A stretch of DNA of 64,000 nucleotides from Rhizobium leguminosarum (GTDB lineage: Bacteria; Pseudomonadota; Alphaproteobacteria; Rhizobiales; Rhizobiaceae), in NCBI RefSeq assembly GCF_002953715.1, contig NZ_CP025013.1, positions 930,001-994,000 on the forward strand, in the 5' to 3' direction. Shown here one piece after another: positions 16,581-25,542 of this stretch (within the stretch, counting starts at the first letter, position 1; the number at the start of each line of letters is the position of its first letter). The notes under the pieces are model-generated. The model worked only from the letters and a program-made list of their open reading frames with translations. It did no database searches and was not told where the DNA came from. The position numbers and the translations under genes are program-made.

Positions 16581-16607
16581 CTCAATGTTTTTACATAAAA
16601 ACTTGAG
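16581..16607. promoter_or_regulatory. Palindrome upstream of the LacI-family gene
   Basis: GTTTTTACATAAAAAC (16587-16602) is symmetric at 7 of 8 paired positions. It is flanked by CTCAA (16581) and TTGAG (16603), which also pair. It sits 34 bases before the GTG start and could be an autoregulatory site. Its sequence differs from the palindromes at 6915 and 7056, so a shared binder is uncertain. Confidence 0.5.
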
Positions 16608-16649
16608 AAAAGCTACGTGCGTGGCGCGGTATTTTTCGTCATTCGGCGA

Positions 16650-17279
16650 TCAGTTCTTGGCAAGCAGGCCGTTGAGCAGCAGGTCGAAATAGGCCTGCAA
16701 GAAGGCCTCCTTGTTGGGAGTGGGCACGCGGCGGTCGTCGAATATCAGCCGCAGAACCGTCGTCGTCAGGATGGGCGCGACCACGATTTCCGAGAATTCC
16801 ACCGGAATTTCGCGAAACTCCCCCGACGCCACACCCTCCAGAATGAGAGCGTCGACCTTGGCGATGATCGGCTCAATGAACTGATCGTGGTGGCGGTCGA
16901 TCAGGTCGGGGAACCGGTGTCCTTCGGCAATGACGAGCCGCGTCAGCTCGCGGGTCATGCGATCCTCGGCGATTTGTTCGTAGAGCAGGCCGAGAATGGA
17001 AAGCAGCCGGTCTGTGGCGCTGCCGGTGAGGCCCTCGGTGATCCCCAGCAGTTCCTGAAACGGCACGGAGAAGTGGTTGATCATGGCTTCGAAAAGCTTC
17101 TCCTTCGTCTCGAAGTAGACATACACCGTACCCTTGGTGACGCCGACCCTGTCGGCGATGTCTTCGACGCGCGTGCCGGTGAAACCGCTCCTCACGAATT
17201 CCTCGAAGGCGGCATCCAGGATCTGGATGGGCCGCAGCGCTTTCTGTTCCGCGCGGGTGATCTTCTTCTGAGCTGCCAT
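16650..17279 (-). CDS. TetR-family transcriptional repressor
   Basis: A 209-residue regulator. The start is placed at ATG 17279 because GGGAGG lies 8 bases upstream; a longer frame to 17324 lacks such a site. The N-terminal helix-turn-helix is clear (ILDAAFEEFVRSGFTGTRVEDIADRVGVTKGTVYVYFETKEKLF, quoted in part: TRVEDIADRVGVTKGTVYVY). The C-terminal domain, helical, would bind the effector, probably a toxic hydrophobic compound. It diverges from an RND efflux operon, and a 20-base palindrome lies between the two, the classic arrangement of a local pump repressor. Confidence 0.93.
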   Translation of the reverse strand: MAAQKKITRAEQKALRPIQILDAAFEEFVRSGFTGTRVEDIADRVGVTKGTVYVYFETKEKLFEAMINHFSVPFQELLGITEGLTGSATDRLLSILGLLYEQIAEDRMTRELTRLVIAEGHRFPDLIDRHHDQFIEPIIAKVDALILEGVASGEFREIPVEFSEIVVAPILTTTVLRLIFDDRRVPTPNKEAFLQAYFDLLLNGLLAKN

Positions 17280-17333
17280 ATTGCCTCGCCTCCCTTGTTG
17301 CGCACGCCCTCGTTCCTGCGGCACAAAGTTTCA

Positions 17334-17353
17334 TTGACTAATGCGTCAGTCAA
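17334..17353. promoter_or_regulatory. Probable TetR-family operator
   Basis: TTGACT-N8-AGTCAA, an exact 6-base inverted repeat (17334-17339 and 17348-17353) between the divergent repressor and efflux genes. The left arm contains a TTGACT -35-like box reading rightward, with TATATA (17355-17360) just beyond the right arm, so a bound repressor would cover the pump promoter. Confidence 0.7.
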
Positions 17354-17390
17354 TTATATAGGAGCTGCCGTTGAGAGCAAGAGGTCAACT

Positions 17391-18464
17391 ATGAGAACCA
17401 TTCTGGTCGCCACAGCGATCATATGCGCCATCGGTCTCGGATCATGCAGCGATGAGCGCGGGCCGACTGAGCCAACCCCACGGCAGGTCGGCGTCGTCGT
17501 CGCCAAGCCTGAGCCGCTGGTCCAAGGTGGCGCGATCACCGGAGAAGTCCGCGCCCGTGTCCAGACCGATCTGTCCTTCCGCGTCAGCGGCAAGATCATC
17601 GAGCGACTGGTGGAAGTCGGACAATCCGTGAAGGCGGGGCAACTCCTCGCGCGCATCGATCCGGAAGAGCAAAAGGCTGACCTGGATGTGGCGGCAGCCA
17701 ATCTTCAGTCGGCTGAGGCGCAGCAGACCCAGGCGCAGCTCGCATATGACCGCCAGCAGAGCCTGTTTCGAACGCAGGTGACGACGCGTGCGGCACTCGA
17801 CCAGGCGCAGGAGGCGCTTCTGACCGCGCAGGCATCGACGAAGTCGGCGCAGGCGCTCTTCGAAACCGCCCAGGATACCCTGTCTTATACGGAGCTGAAG
17901 GCGGACGCCGATGGGGTGATCACCGCCCGCAATGCCGAGGTCGGGCAGGTGGCGCAGGCCGCCCAGGTCGTCTTTACCCTTGCCCATGACGGCGACCGGG
18001 ATGCCGTCTTTGAGGTGGTCGAAAGCGCGTTCCTGCGCCCGATCGACGGCGACGGGACCGTGACCCTTCTGTCGAACCCGACGCAGAAAATCGCGGCGAA
18101 GGTTCGCGAGATTTCGCCGACGATCGATTCCTCCACCGGAACCATCAAGGTCAAGGTCGCGATATCGAGCGACGCTCTGATCCCTCTCGGCGCTCCCGTC
18201 GTCGGAAGATTCAATTACGTCTCGCAGGACGTCATCCAGCTTCCCTGGTCGGCCATGACGTCCAAGGGAGGCAAGCCGGCCGTCTGGATCGTCGATCCCG
18301 CATCGTCTGCGGTTTCGGCAAGGACGGTGGATGTCGCCGGCTACGAGACCGGCAGCTTCATCGTCAAGTCAGGCGTGTCGGAAGGAGATGTCGTGGTGAC
18401 CGACGGGAGCAAATTCCTCAGGGCGGGTGAAATCGTGTCTTATGTCAAGGAAGCTTCCAAGTGA
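17391..18464 (+). CDS. RND efflux periplasmic adaptor (MFP), lipoprotein, first of two
   Basis: Membrane-fusion protein of 357 residues joining an inner-membrane RND pump to an outer-membrane channel. The N-terminus is a lipoprotein signal with lipobox LGSC (Cys about residue 18). The order lipoyl half (LVEVGQSVKAGQLLARID) - alpha-helical hairpin rich in Q and A - second lipoyl half (ITARNAEVGQVAQAAQVVFTLA) - beta-barrel matches the HlyD/AcrA family. The start ATG 17391 follows AAGAGG; the open frame continues upstream but only as antisense to the repressor gene. It overlaps the next adaptor gene by 4 bases (GTGA). Confidence 0.93.
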   Translation: MRTILVATAIICAIGLGSCSDERGPTEPTPRQVGVVVAKPEPLVQGGAITGEVRARVQTDLSFRVSGKIIERLVEVGQSVKAGQLLARIDPEEQKADLDVAAANLQSAEAQQTQAQLAYDRQQSLFRTQVTTRAALDQAQEALLTAQASTKSAQALFETAQDTLSYTELKADADGVITARNAEVGQVAQAAQVVFTLAHDGDRDAVFEVVESAFLRPIDGDGTVTLLSNPTQKIAAKVREISPTIDSSTGTIKVKVAISSDALIPLGAPVVGRFNYVSQDVIQLPWSAMTSKGGKPAVWIVDPASSAVSARTVDVAGYETGSFIVKSGVSEGDVVVTDGSKFLRAGEIVSYVKEASK

Positions 18465-19546
18465 GTATTCGTCTCAACATAGTCGCACTGATGGTGGGCA
18501 CGGCCCTGATCTCCTCCTGCGCGCCGCAGGAGGAAAGCAAGGAGGAAGCACCCCGTCCCGTGCTGTCGATGACAGTCAGGCAGACGGCCGCTACGAGCCT
18601 GGGCCTGACCGGTACGATCGAACCGACGATCGAGACCGAACTCGGTTTCCGGATTCTCGGCCGGATGATCGCCCGCAACGTCAATGTCGGAGATCTCGTT
18701 AAGAAGGATGACGTCGTTGCCGCCATCGATCCGCTGGCGCTGGAGCTTGCCGTGCGCAACGCCCAGTCGGACGTGGAAAACAGCGACGCCCAGCTCAGAA
18801 ACGCGGTGACCACCGAGCAGCGCCAGCGCGCGCTGCTGGAGTCGCGCTCCGGCACCGAAGCCTCGCTCGAAGAGGCCGAGCAGGCAAGGCGAACCGCCGC
18901 AGCCGCCGTCGCCAAGGCGCAGGCCAATCTCGACAAGGCCAAAGAGCAGCTCGGTTATGCGCAGCTTCGGGCAGAATTCGATGGCGTTGTGACGGCGACC
19001 TCGGCCGAGGTCGGCCAGGTGGTGTCGGCCGGCCAGACGGTCGTGACCATCGCCCGGCCGGACAAGCGCGACGCCGTGGTCGACGTGCCCCAGGCCGCCG
19101 CCCAGAAACTGAAAATCGGCGCGCCCTTCGAAGTGACGCTGCAGCTCGCTCCGACGATCCGCACGTCGGGAGTCGTGCGCGAGATCGCCCCGGAAGCGGA
19201 GACCGCCACCCGTACGAGCAGAACCAAGATCGCGCTCAGCAATCCACCTGAAGCCTTCAGGCTCGGCTCCGTCATCTCAGCCTCGGCGACCATTGCCGCC
19301 GACCTGCAGATCGTCCTGCCTTCCTCGGCAATCCTTGCCGGCAGCGACGGCCTGAGTGTCTGGATCGTCGATGCGCCTGCCAGGAAGGTATCGCTTCGCC
19401 GCGTGAAGATCGACGGCGAGGTCGAAGACGGCGGCACCGTTCGCGTCACCGAAGGGCTCGCCCCCGGAGAAAGGGTAGTCGTGGCAGGCGTGCATAAACT
19501 TGAAGATGGCCAGGCCATCAGGATCGACCAGGAGATCAGCCAGTGA
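18461..19546 (+). CDS. RND efflux periplasmic adaptor (MFP), lipoprotein, second of two
   Basis: A second, diverged membrane-fusion protein of 361 residues with its own lipobox (LISSC, Cys about residue 20) and the same lipoyl-hairpin-barrel order (NVNVGDLVKKDDVVAAIDPL; VTATSAEVGQVVSAGQTVVTIA). It starts with GTG overlapping the previous stop, and its own stop overlaps the GTG of the pump gene, so all three are translationally coupled. Two adaptors with one pump is also seen in TriABC of Pseudomonas aeruginosa, where both are required; a mixed adaptor ring is therefore plausible here. Confidence 0.93.
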   Translation: MSIRLNIVALMVGTALISSCAPQEESKEEAPRPVLSMTVRQTAATSLGLTGTIEPTIETELGFRILGRMIARNVNVGDLVKKDDVVAAIDPLALELAVRNAQSDVENSDAQLRNAVTTEQRQRALLESRSGTEASLEEAEQARRTAAAAVAKAQANLDKAKEQLGYAQLRAEFDGVVTATSAEVGQVVSAGQTVVTIARPDKRDAVVDVPQAAAQKLKIGAPFEVTLQLAPTIRTSGVVREIAPEAETATRTSRTKIALSNPPEAFRLGSVISASATIAADLQIVLPSSAILAGSDGLSVWIVDAPARKVSLRRVKIDGEVEDGGTVRVTEGLAPGERVVVAGVHKLEDGQAIRIDQEISQ

Positions 19547-22500
19547 AGTCCTTCAATCTTTCCGACTGGGCGCTCGAACACCGTTCGCTCGTCTGGTACT
19601 TCATGATCGTCTTCATTCTCGCAGGCGCCTTCTCCTACGTGAAACTCGGCCGCGAGGAAGACCCGAACTTCACGATCAAGACGATGGTGATCACCGCGCA
19701 GTGGCCCGGCGCCTCAGCCGAAGAGGTGACGCGGCAGGTGACCGACAGGATCGAGAAAAAGCTCCAGGAACTGGAATCGCTCGACTACACCAAGAGCGAG
19801 ACTGTTGCCGGCCAGACGACCGTCTTCGTCGAGCTGCTGCCGACGACCAAGGCAAAGGATGTCGCGCCGACCTGGCTGCGCATCCGCAACATGATCGCCG
19901 ACATCAAGGGCGATTTCCCCACCGGGGTCGTCGGTCCTTTCTTCAACGATCGCTTTGGCGACGTCTTCGGAAACATCTACGCCTTCACCAGCGACGGGCT
20001 TACCCAGCGCCAACTTCGCGATCTCGTGGAAGACGCCCGTTCCAAGGTTCTGACCGTACCCAACGTTGGCAAGGTCGATGTGGTCGGCGCTCAGGACGAG
20101 GCGATCTATCTCGAATTCTCCACACGCCAGATCGCCGCCCTCGGGATCGACCAGCAGTCGGTCATCCAGACCCTGCAGGCTCAGAACGCCGTCACGCAGT
20201 CCGGCTTCGTTGACGCCGGGCCGGAGCGCATCGCATTGCGGGTCAGCGGACAATTCACCTCGGAGGACAGCCTGAGATCGATCAATCTCAGGATAAACGA
20301 CCGCTTCTTTCCGCTGAGCGATGTCGCCACGATCAAACGCGGCTACGTGGATCCGCCGTCGGCGTTGTTCCGCTTCGACGGCCAGCCGGCGATCGGGCTT
20401 GCAATCGGCATGAAGCAGGGCGCCAATCTTCTGGAGTTCGGCGAGGGGCTCGACGCACAGATGAAACGTGTCGTCGCCGACCTTCCGATCGGCGTGGACG
20501 TCCACCGCGTTTCCGATCAGCCGGCCGTTGTCGACGAAGCTGTATCCGGATTTACCCGCGCGCTCTTCGAAGCGATTGTCATCGTCCTGATCATCAGCTT
20601 CATCAGCCTTGGTCTTCGCGCCGGCATGGTGGTGGCGATCTCCATTCCGCTCGTCCTGGCGATCACCTTCGTGGTGATGGAATATTCCGGCATTTCGCTT
20701 CAGCGCATCTCGCTCGGCGCGCTCATCATCGCGCTCGGGCTGCTTGTCGACGACGCCATGATCGCCGTCGAGATGATGGTGGCCCGCCTGGAGGCCGGCG
20801 ACGATCTCAGGAAAGCCGCCACCTACGTTTATACATCGACCGCCTTCCCGATGCTGACGGGAACGCTCGTCACCGTTGCCGGCTTCATTCCCGTCGGTCT
20901 TAACAACAGTGCTGCCGGTGAGTTCACCTTCACGCTTTTCGTGGTCATCGCAGTTTCGCTGATTGTTTCCTGGGTGGTGGCGGTGCTGTTCACGCCGCTT
21001 CTCGGCGTTACGATCCTGCCGAAGACGATGAAATCGCATCACGAGAAGAAGGGCCGCTTCGCCTCGGTCTTCTCCCGGCTTCTGGGGCTGGCGATGCGCT
21101 GGCGCTGGGTCACCATCATCCTCACGGTCGGCGTCTTCGGGCTTTCGATTGGCGGCATGGGGCTGGTGCAGCAGCAGTTCTTCCCCAGCTCGGACAGGAC
21201 CGAGCTCGTCATCGACTGGAACCTCCCGCACAACAGTTCGATCGCCGAAACCAACAGGCAGATGGCCAGGTTCGAAAAGGAGATGCTGGCCGGCAACAAG
21301 GATATCGATCATTGGACCACCTATGTCGGCCAGGGCGCGCCACGCTTCATCTTGTCCTTTGACGTGCAGACCCCCGACGTGTCGTTCGGACAGACGATCA
21401 TCGTCACCAAAGGGCTCGACGTGCGTGACAAGGTGCGGGCGGAACTGCAGGCCTATCTGACGAAAACCTTCCCCGGCACCGACGCCTTCGTCAAGCTTCT
21501 CGACATCGGTCCGCCGGTGGGCAAGCCGGTGCAGTACCGGATCAGCGGCCCCGATATTCAAAAGGTCCGCGATCTCTCGCAGCAGTTTGCCGGCGTCATG
21601 GGATCACACCCGCTTCTGGCAAACATGGTCCTGGACTGGAACGAGCCGTCCCGCGTGGTGAAGGTCGATGTCCTGCAGGACAAGGCGCGCCAGCTCGGCG
21701 TATCCTCCGAAGACATCGCTACCGCGCTTAACGGCATCGTCGAAGGCTCGACGGCCACCCAGGTTCGAGACGACATCTACCTGGTCAACGTCATCGGCCG
21801 CGCCAGGGCATCCGAGCGCGACTCCATCCAGACGCTTGAGAATCTGCAGCTCTCCACCTCCAACGGCAAGGTCGTGCCTCTCTCCGCCGTGGCGAATTTC
21901 CGCTACGAACTCGAGCAGCCGACGATTTGGCGTCGCGACAGGCAACCCACCATAACGGTCAAGGCAGCCGTCGTCGGTCCCACGCAACCGGCCACGATCG
22001 TCGACCAGTTGAAGCCCAAGGTGGAAGAGTTCCAGAAAAACCTTCCCGTGGGATACAAGGTGGAAGTGGGCGGCGCGGTCGAATCCAGCGCCGAGGCGCA
22101 GGGGCCGATTGCAGCGGTCGCTCCGCTGATGCTGTTTGCGATGGCGACGATCCTGATGATCCAGCTGCAAAGCTTCAGCCGCCTCTTTCTGGTGTTCGCC
22201 GTCGCGCCGACGGCCCTGATCGGCGTGGTCGCGGCGCTGCTGCTGAGCAATTCCCCTATGGGCTTCGTCGCGATCCTCGGCGTGCTTGCGCTCATCGGCA
22301 TCCTGATCCGCAACTCCGTCATCCTGGTCGTCCAGATCGAACATCTGCGCAGTGAAGGAATGGCGCCCTGGCAAGCGGTCATCGAGGCCACCGAACACCG
22401 CATGCGGCCGATCATGCTGACGGCCGCGGCAGCCACGCTGGCGCTGATTCCGATCTCGCGCGAGATCTTCTGGGGCCCGATGGCCTACGCCATGATGGGC

Positions 22501-22614
22501 GGCATCGTCGTCGGAACCGCGCTCACCCTGCTGTTCCTGCCTGCGCTCTACGTCGCGTGGTTCAGGATCCCGAGGGATAAAGGCGGTGAGGCCGATGCCG
22601 TGGCAGAGGCGTGA
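19543..22614 (+). CDS. RND-family efflux pump, inner-membrane transporter
   Basis: Proton-driven exporter of 1023 residues, the usual length for the HAE1/AcrB group. It has one N-terminal helix, a large periplasmic loop, a helix bundle with the proton-relay Asp pair (LLVDDAMIAVEMM; Asp403/Asp404), a second large loop and a C-terminal bundle (ALIGILIRNSVILVVQIE; MRPIMLTAAAATLALIP). It starts at GTG 19543 within the end of the second adaptor gene. No outer-membrane channel gene is in the operon, so a TolC-like protein encoded elsewhere is needed. Substrates cannot be assigned; repression by the adjacent TetR protein is likely. Confidence 0.95.
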   Translation: MKSFNLSDWALEHRSLVWYFMIVFILAGAFSYVKLGREEDPNFTIKTMVITAQWPGASAEEVTRQVTDRIEKKLQELESLDYTKSETVAGQTTVFVELLPTTKAKDVAPTWLRIRNMIADIKGDFPTGVVGPFFNDRFGDVFGNIYAFTSDGLTQRQLRDLVEDARSKVLTVPNVGKVDVVGAQDEAIYLEFSTRQIAALGIDQQSVIQTLQAQNAVTQSGFVDAGPERIALRVSGQFTSEDSLRSINLRINDRFFPLSDVATIKRGYVDPPSALFRFDGQPAIGLAIGMKQGANLLEFGEGLDAQMKRVVADLPIGVDVHRVSDQPAVVDEAVSGFTRALFEAIVIVLIISFISLGLRAGMVVAISIPLVLAITFVVMEYSGISLQRISLGALIIALGLLVDDAMIAVEMMVARLEAGDDLRKAATYVYTSTAFPMLTGTLVTVAGFIPVGLNNSAAGEFTFTLFVVIAVSLIVSWVVAVLFTPLLGVTILPKTMKSHHEKKGRFASVFSRLLGLAMRWRWVTIILTVGVFGLSIGGMGLVQQQFFPSSDRTELVIDWNLPHNSSIAETNRQMARFEKEMLAGNKDIDHWTTYVGQGAPRFILSFDVQTPDVSFGQTIIVTKGLDVRDKVRAELQAYLTKTFPGTDAFVKLLDIGPPVGKPVQYRISGPDIQKVRDLSQQFAGVMGSHPLLANMVLDWNEPSRVVKVDVLQDKARQLGVSSEDIATALNGIVEGSTATQVRDDIYLVNVIGRARASERDSIQTLENLQLSTSNGKVVPLSAVANFRYELEQPTIWRRDRQPTITVKAAVVGPTQPATIVDQLKPKVEEFQKNLPVGYKVEVGGAVESSAEAQGPIAAVAPLMLFAMATILMIQLQSFSRLFLVFAVAPTALIGVVAALLLSNSPMGFVAILGVLALIGILIRNSVILVVQIEHLRSEGMAPWQAVIEATEHRMRPIMLTAAAATLALIPISREIFWGPMAYAMMGGIVVGTALTLLFLPALYVAWFRIPRDKGGEADAVAEA

Positions 22615-22690
22615 GCACCGGCTTCGACATCCATCGCATGCGGCCGTCGCGGCGGCCGCTGCAGGTCCTGGCTTCCGAGGAGAGAACTCG

Positions 22691-23872
22691 ATGACGGAAC
22701 AGCGTTTGAACGAGTTTCCGATGGGGGCCAAGGCGATGCTGGTCACGATCGGCCTGGCGATGCTCGCCGGTTGCGCCACGAGGCCGTCGCCCGATGTGTT
22801 GAACCCGGTCCATCTGCCGGTTCATCTCCCAGCTCATCTGAATGCATCGCTTCATTCCGATGAAGCCGCCTCGAACCGCGTAAACGTGCTCGCCGCGACA
22901 AACAGGAACCCCGACACCGTGCGCGGCGGGTTTGGGAGCGCCTGGGCTGACAATCTCACCTACGAGCAATATGCGTTTTCGGTCCCTCCCAACCGGAAGG
23001 ACACCGCGATCACATATCCGACCTCGAGGCCGGATCCCGAACGGCAATTTGCCGTCATCAGGCGCAAGCAGCTTCCAAGGCATGCATTCGTAGAGGAGGC
23101 GCTCCGCTCCACCCAGTCCGACGGTACCGTCGGCATCTTCGTCCATGGCTACAACTATAGTTATCAGGAGGCGCTGTTTCGCACTGCGCAGATCGCTGCG
23201 GACGCCAATATTCCGGGTTCTCCGATTCTGTTTTCGTGGCCTTCGGCCGCCGCCGTCGCCGGCTATGTCGCCGACCGCGATGCGGCGCTGTCCTCGCGCA
23301 GCGACCTCGACTCGCTTGTTACCTCGCTCTCGGCTTCCGGGAAGGTGAAGCGCATCATTCTTTTCGGACACAGCATGGGCGGATTCCTGGTCATGGAGAC
23401 CGTGCGCCAGCTTAAACTGCAGCATCGCGACGACGTCATCGGTAAACTGGCGGTGATCCTTGCCGCCCCTGACATCGACGTCGATGTTTTCCGGTCCCAG
23501 CTGAAGGATATCGGGCGAATGCCAGTCCCGATATCTCTTCTCGTTTCCAAGGACGACCGGGCGCTGGTGGCCTCGAGCTTCATAGCGGGAGAGCGGGCGC
23601 GCGTCGGACGCATCGATATCGACGATCCCGTCATCAGGGAGGCCGCGTTGAAGGAAAGGCTTCGGGTCATCGACATCACGTCGATCCAGGCGTCCGACGG
23701 GTTAGGGCACGACCGCTACGCATCGCTTGCCAAGTTCGGCGCGCAGCTTGCATCCTTCGAAAGCGGAAGACGGTCGAGCGCCGGCGACGTTGGCGCCTAT
23801 GTCTTCGATGCCGCCGGCGCCGCAGTCGCAAGTCCGTTTCGCCTGGCCGGTCGTGTCGTCGGCTCGCAATGA
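22691..23872 (+). CDS. Alpha/beta hydrolase of the DUF900 type, lipoprotein
   Basis: A 393-residue protein with a lipoprotein signal (lipobox LAGC, Cys about residue 26) and an alpha/beta-hydrolase core. The oxyanion region reads VGIFVHGYNYSYQEA, and the nucleophile elbow GHSMGG carries Ser about 228, with Asp and His candidates further on (ISLLVSKDDRA; GLGHDRYA). It belongs to the DUF900 group of bacterial esterase-like proteins, usually of unknown substrate. The start ATG follows AGGAGAG; the longer open frame upstream overlaps the pump gene and is not used. Only 76 bases separate it from the pump gene, so read-through from the efflux operon is possible. Confidence 0.88.
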   Translation: MTEQRLNEFPMGAKAMLVTIGLAMLAGCATRPSPDVLNPVHLPVHLPAHLNASLHSDEAASNRVNVLAATNRNPDTVRGGFGSAWADNLTYEQYAFSVPPNRKDTAITYPTSRPDPERQFAVIRRKQLPRHAFVEEALRSTQSDGTVGIFVHGYNYSYQEALFRTAQIAADANIPGSPILFSWPSAAAVAGYVADRDAALSSRSDLDSLVTSLSASGKVKRIILFGHSMGGFLVMETVRQLKLQHRDDVIGKLAVILAAPDIDVDVFRSQLKDIGRMPVPISLLVSKDDRALVASSFIAGERARVGRIDIDDPVIREAALKERLRVIDITSIQASDGLGHDRYASLAKFGAQLASFESGRRSSAGDVGAYVFDAAGAAVASPFRLAGRVVGSQ

Positions 23873-23929
23873 TGAGAGCTGGTGTCTCGGGCGGGCGCCC
23901 ATGGCTAATCCTGAGGCATCGTCAAGACA

Positions 23930-23965
23930 TGTGCATAATGTGACTATTAAATTGTCAGATGCACA
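23930..23965. promoter_or_regulatory. Inverted repeat before the NCS1 transporter gene
   Basis: TGTGCAT (23930-23936) and ATGCACA (23959-23965) are exact inverted arms separated by 22 bases and lie 60 bases before the start codon. The inner sequence contains a second small pair, GAC and GTC. It may bind a regulator encoded elsewhere. Confidence 0.35.
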
Positions 23966-24024
23966 AATGAAGAGCAGACTTCCGCCTGTGGTCGATTTGG
24001 CCGCAAGGATAGGGGAGGGCATTC

Positions 24025-25476
24025 ATGAGCGTACGAAATCCGTCTCCCTCGTTATACAACGAGGATCTTGCACCCGCCGAGGAGCGTAAATGGGGTGCAT
24101 TCAGCATCTTTAACGTCTGGACATCAGACGTCCACAGCCTGTGGGGCTATTATCTGGCGGCGAGCCTGTTCCTGCTGTGCGGCAGCTTCGTCAATTTCGT
24201 CATCGCCATCGGCATCGGATCTCTGGTCATCTTCATTTTGATGAGCCTGGTCGGCAATGCCGGCGTGCGCACCGGCGTACCGTTTCCGGTTCTGGCGCGC
24301 GCCTCCTTCGGCACGTTCGGGGCGAACGTGCCGGCACTCGTCCGAGCGGTGGTCGCCTGCTTCTGGTACGGGGCGCAGACCGCCGCCGCATCCGGCGCCA
24401 TCGTTGCCTTGCTGATCCGCAACGACGGCCTGCTTGCCTTTCACCAGAACAGCCACTTCCTCGGCCACTCGACGCTCGAGGTCATCTGCTACGTCATCGT
24501 CTGGGCGCTGCAGTTGCTGATCATTCAGCGCGGGATGGAAACGGTTCGCAAGTTCCAGGATTGGGCCGGTCCGGCCGTCTGGATCATGATGCTGGTGCTT
24601 GCGGTCTATCTGGTCGCCAAATCAGGCACCTTCTCCTTCGGGTCCGAAATCCCGCGAGACGTGCTGATCGAAAAGACCAAGGATGCGGGCGTGCCAGGTG
24701 AGCCCGGTTCGATTGCAGCGCTAGCTGCCGTGGCCGCCACCTGGATCACCTATTTCGCTGCACTTTACCTGAACTTCTGCGATTTTTCGCGCTACGCAAC
24801 GAATGAAAAGGCGCTCAGGAAAGGCAACCTCTGGGGGCTTCCGATCAACCTCCTGGCGTTCTGCCTCGTCGCAGGTGTTACGACCACCGCCGCCTTTACG
24901 GTCTACGGAGAGGTGCTGCTGCATCCGGAACAGATATCGGCGAAATTCGACAGCTGGTTCCTGGCGTTGCTGGCCGCGCTGACATTCGCGATCGCAACGC
25001 TCGGCATCAACGTCGTGGCGAACTTCGTGTCGCCGGCCTTCGACTTCGCCAATGTCTTCCCGCGCCAGATCAACTTCAAACGCGGGGGATATATCGCCGC
25101 CCTGATCGCCCTCGTGCTTTACCCGTTTGCTCCCTGGGAGACGGGTGCGGCGCATTTCGTCAATTTCATCGGATCGACGATGGGGCCGATCTTCGGCATC
25201 ATGATGGTGGACTACTATCTCATCCGGAGAAGCCAGCTGAACGTCGAAGCGCTCTACCATGAGAATGGCGAGTTCCGGTTCCAGAGCGGATGGCACGGCA
25301 ATGCCTTCATCGCATTTGCGGTGGGCGTGCTGTTCTCCTCGATCCTGCCGACCTTCACCACCATCCTGCCGGACTGGTGGGGAACCTACGGCTGGTTCTT
25401 CGGCGTCGCCATCGGCGGGGCGATCTATTTCGTCTTGAGAATGGGCGCGCGGCGCAAGCCGGCCTTCGCGTCATGA
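24025..25476 (+). CDS. NCS1-family nucleobase/allantoin-type cation symporter
   Basis: Inner-membrane symporter of 483 residues with about 12 hydrophobic helices. The N-terminal signature of the NCS1 family is clear (NEDLAPAEERKWGAFSIFNVWTSDVHS, quoted in part: WGAFSIFNVWTSDVHS), and so is the GVPFPVLARASFGTFGANVPA segment (quoted in part: FPVLARASFGTFGAN). The family carries uracil, cytosine, allantoin, hydantoins or thiamine precursors; the sequence alone does not tell which. The ribosome binding site GGGGAGGG is strong. It is a single-gene unit with no purine or pyrimidine catabolic gene nearby, so its context gives no help with substrate. Confidence 0.92.
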   Translation: MSVRNPSPSLYNEDLAPAEERKWGAFSIFNVWTSDVHSLWGYYLAASLFLLCGSFVNFVIAIGIGSLVIFILMSLVGNAGVRTGVPFPVLARASFGTFGANVPALVRAVVACFWYGAQTAAASGAIVALLIRNDGLLAFHQNSHFLGHSTLEVICYVIVWALQLLIIQRGMETVRKFQDWAGPAVWIMMLVLAVYLVAKSGTFSFGSEIPRDVLIEKTKDAGVPGEPGSIAALAAVAATWITYFAALYLNFCDFSRYATNEKALRKGNLWGLPINLLAFCLVAGVTTTAAFTVYGEVLLHPEQISAKFDSWFLALLAALTFAIATLGINVVANFVSPAFDFANVFPRQINFKRGGYIAALIALVLYPFAPWETGAAHFVNFIGSTMGPIFGIMMVDYYLIRRSQLNVEALYHENGEFRFQSGWHGNAFIAFAVGVLFSSILPTFTTILPDWWGTYGWFFGVAIGGAIYFVLRMGARRKPAFAS

Positions 25477-25483
25477 CCGAATG

Positions 25484-25514
25484 AAAGGCGCCCGGCAATC
25501 GCCGGGCGCCTTTT
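25484..25514. terminator. Bidirectional terminator between convergent genes
   Basis: Perfect hairpin AAAGGCGCCCGGC (25484-25496), loop AATC, GCCGGGCGCCTTT (25501-25513), with a T-run on each strand. It ends both the NCS1 gene and the convergent chemoreceptor gene. Confidence 0.95.
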
Positions 25515-25542
25515 GATGTTGGATTTCCTGTTGCCGCCTGTT

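Noticed and set aside
19714-21561. A 615-codon minus-strand frame inside the RND pump gene
   Set aside because: Composition rich in D, H, R and G with no domain pattern, opposite an unambiguous pump gene.
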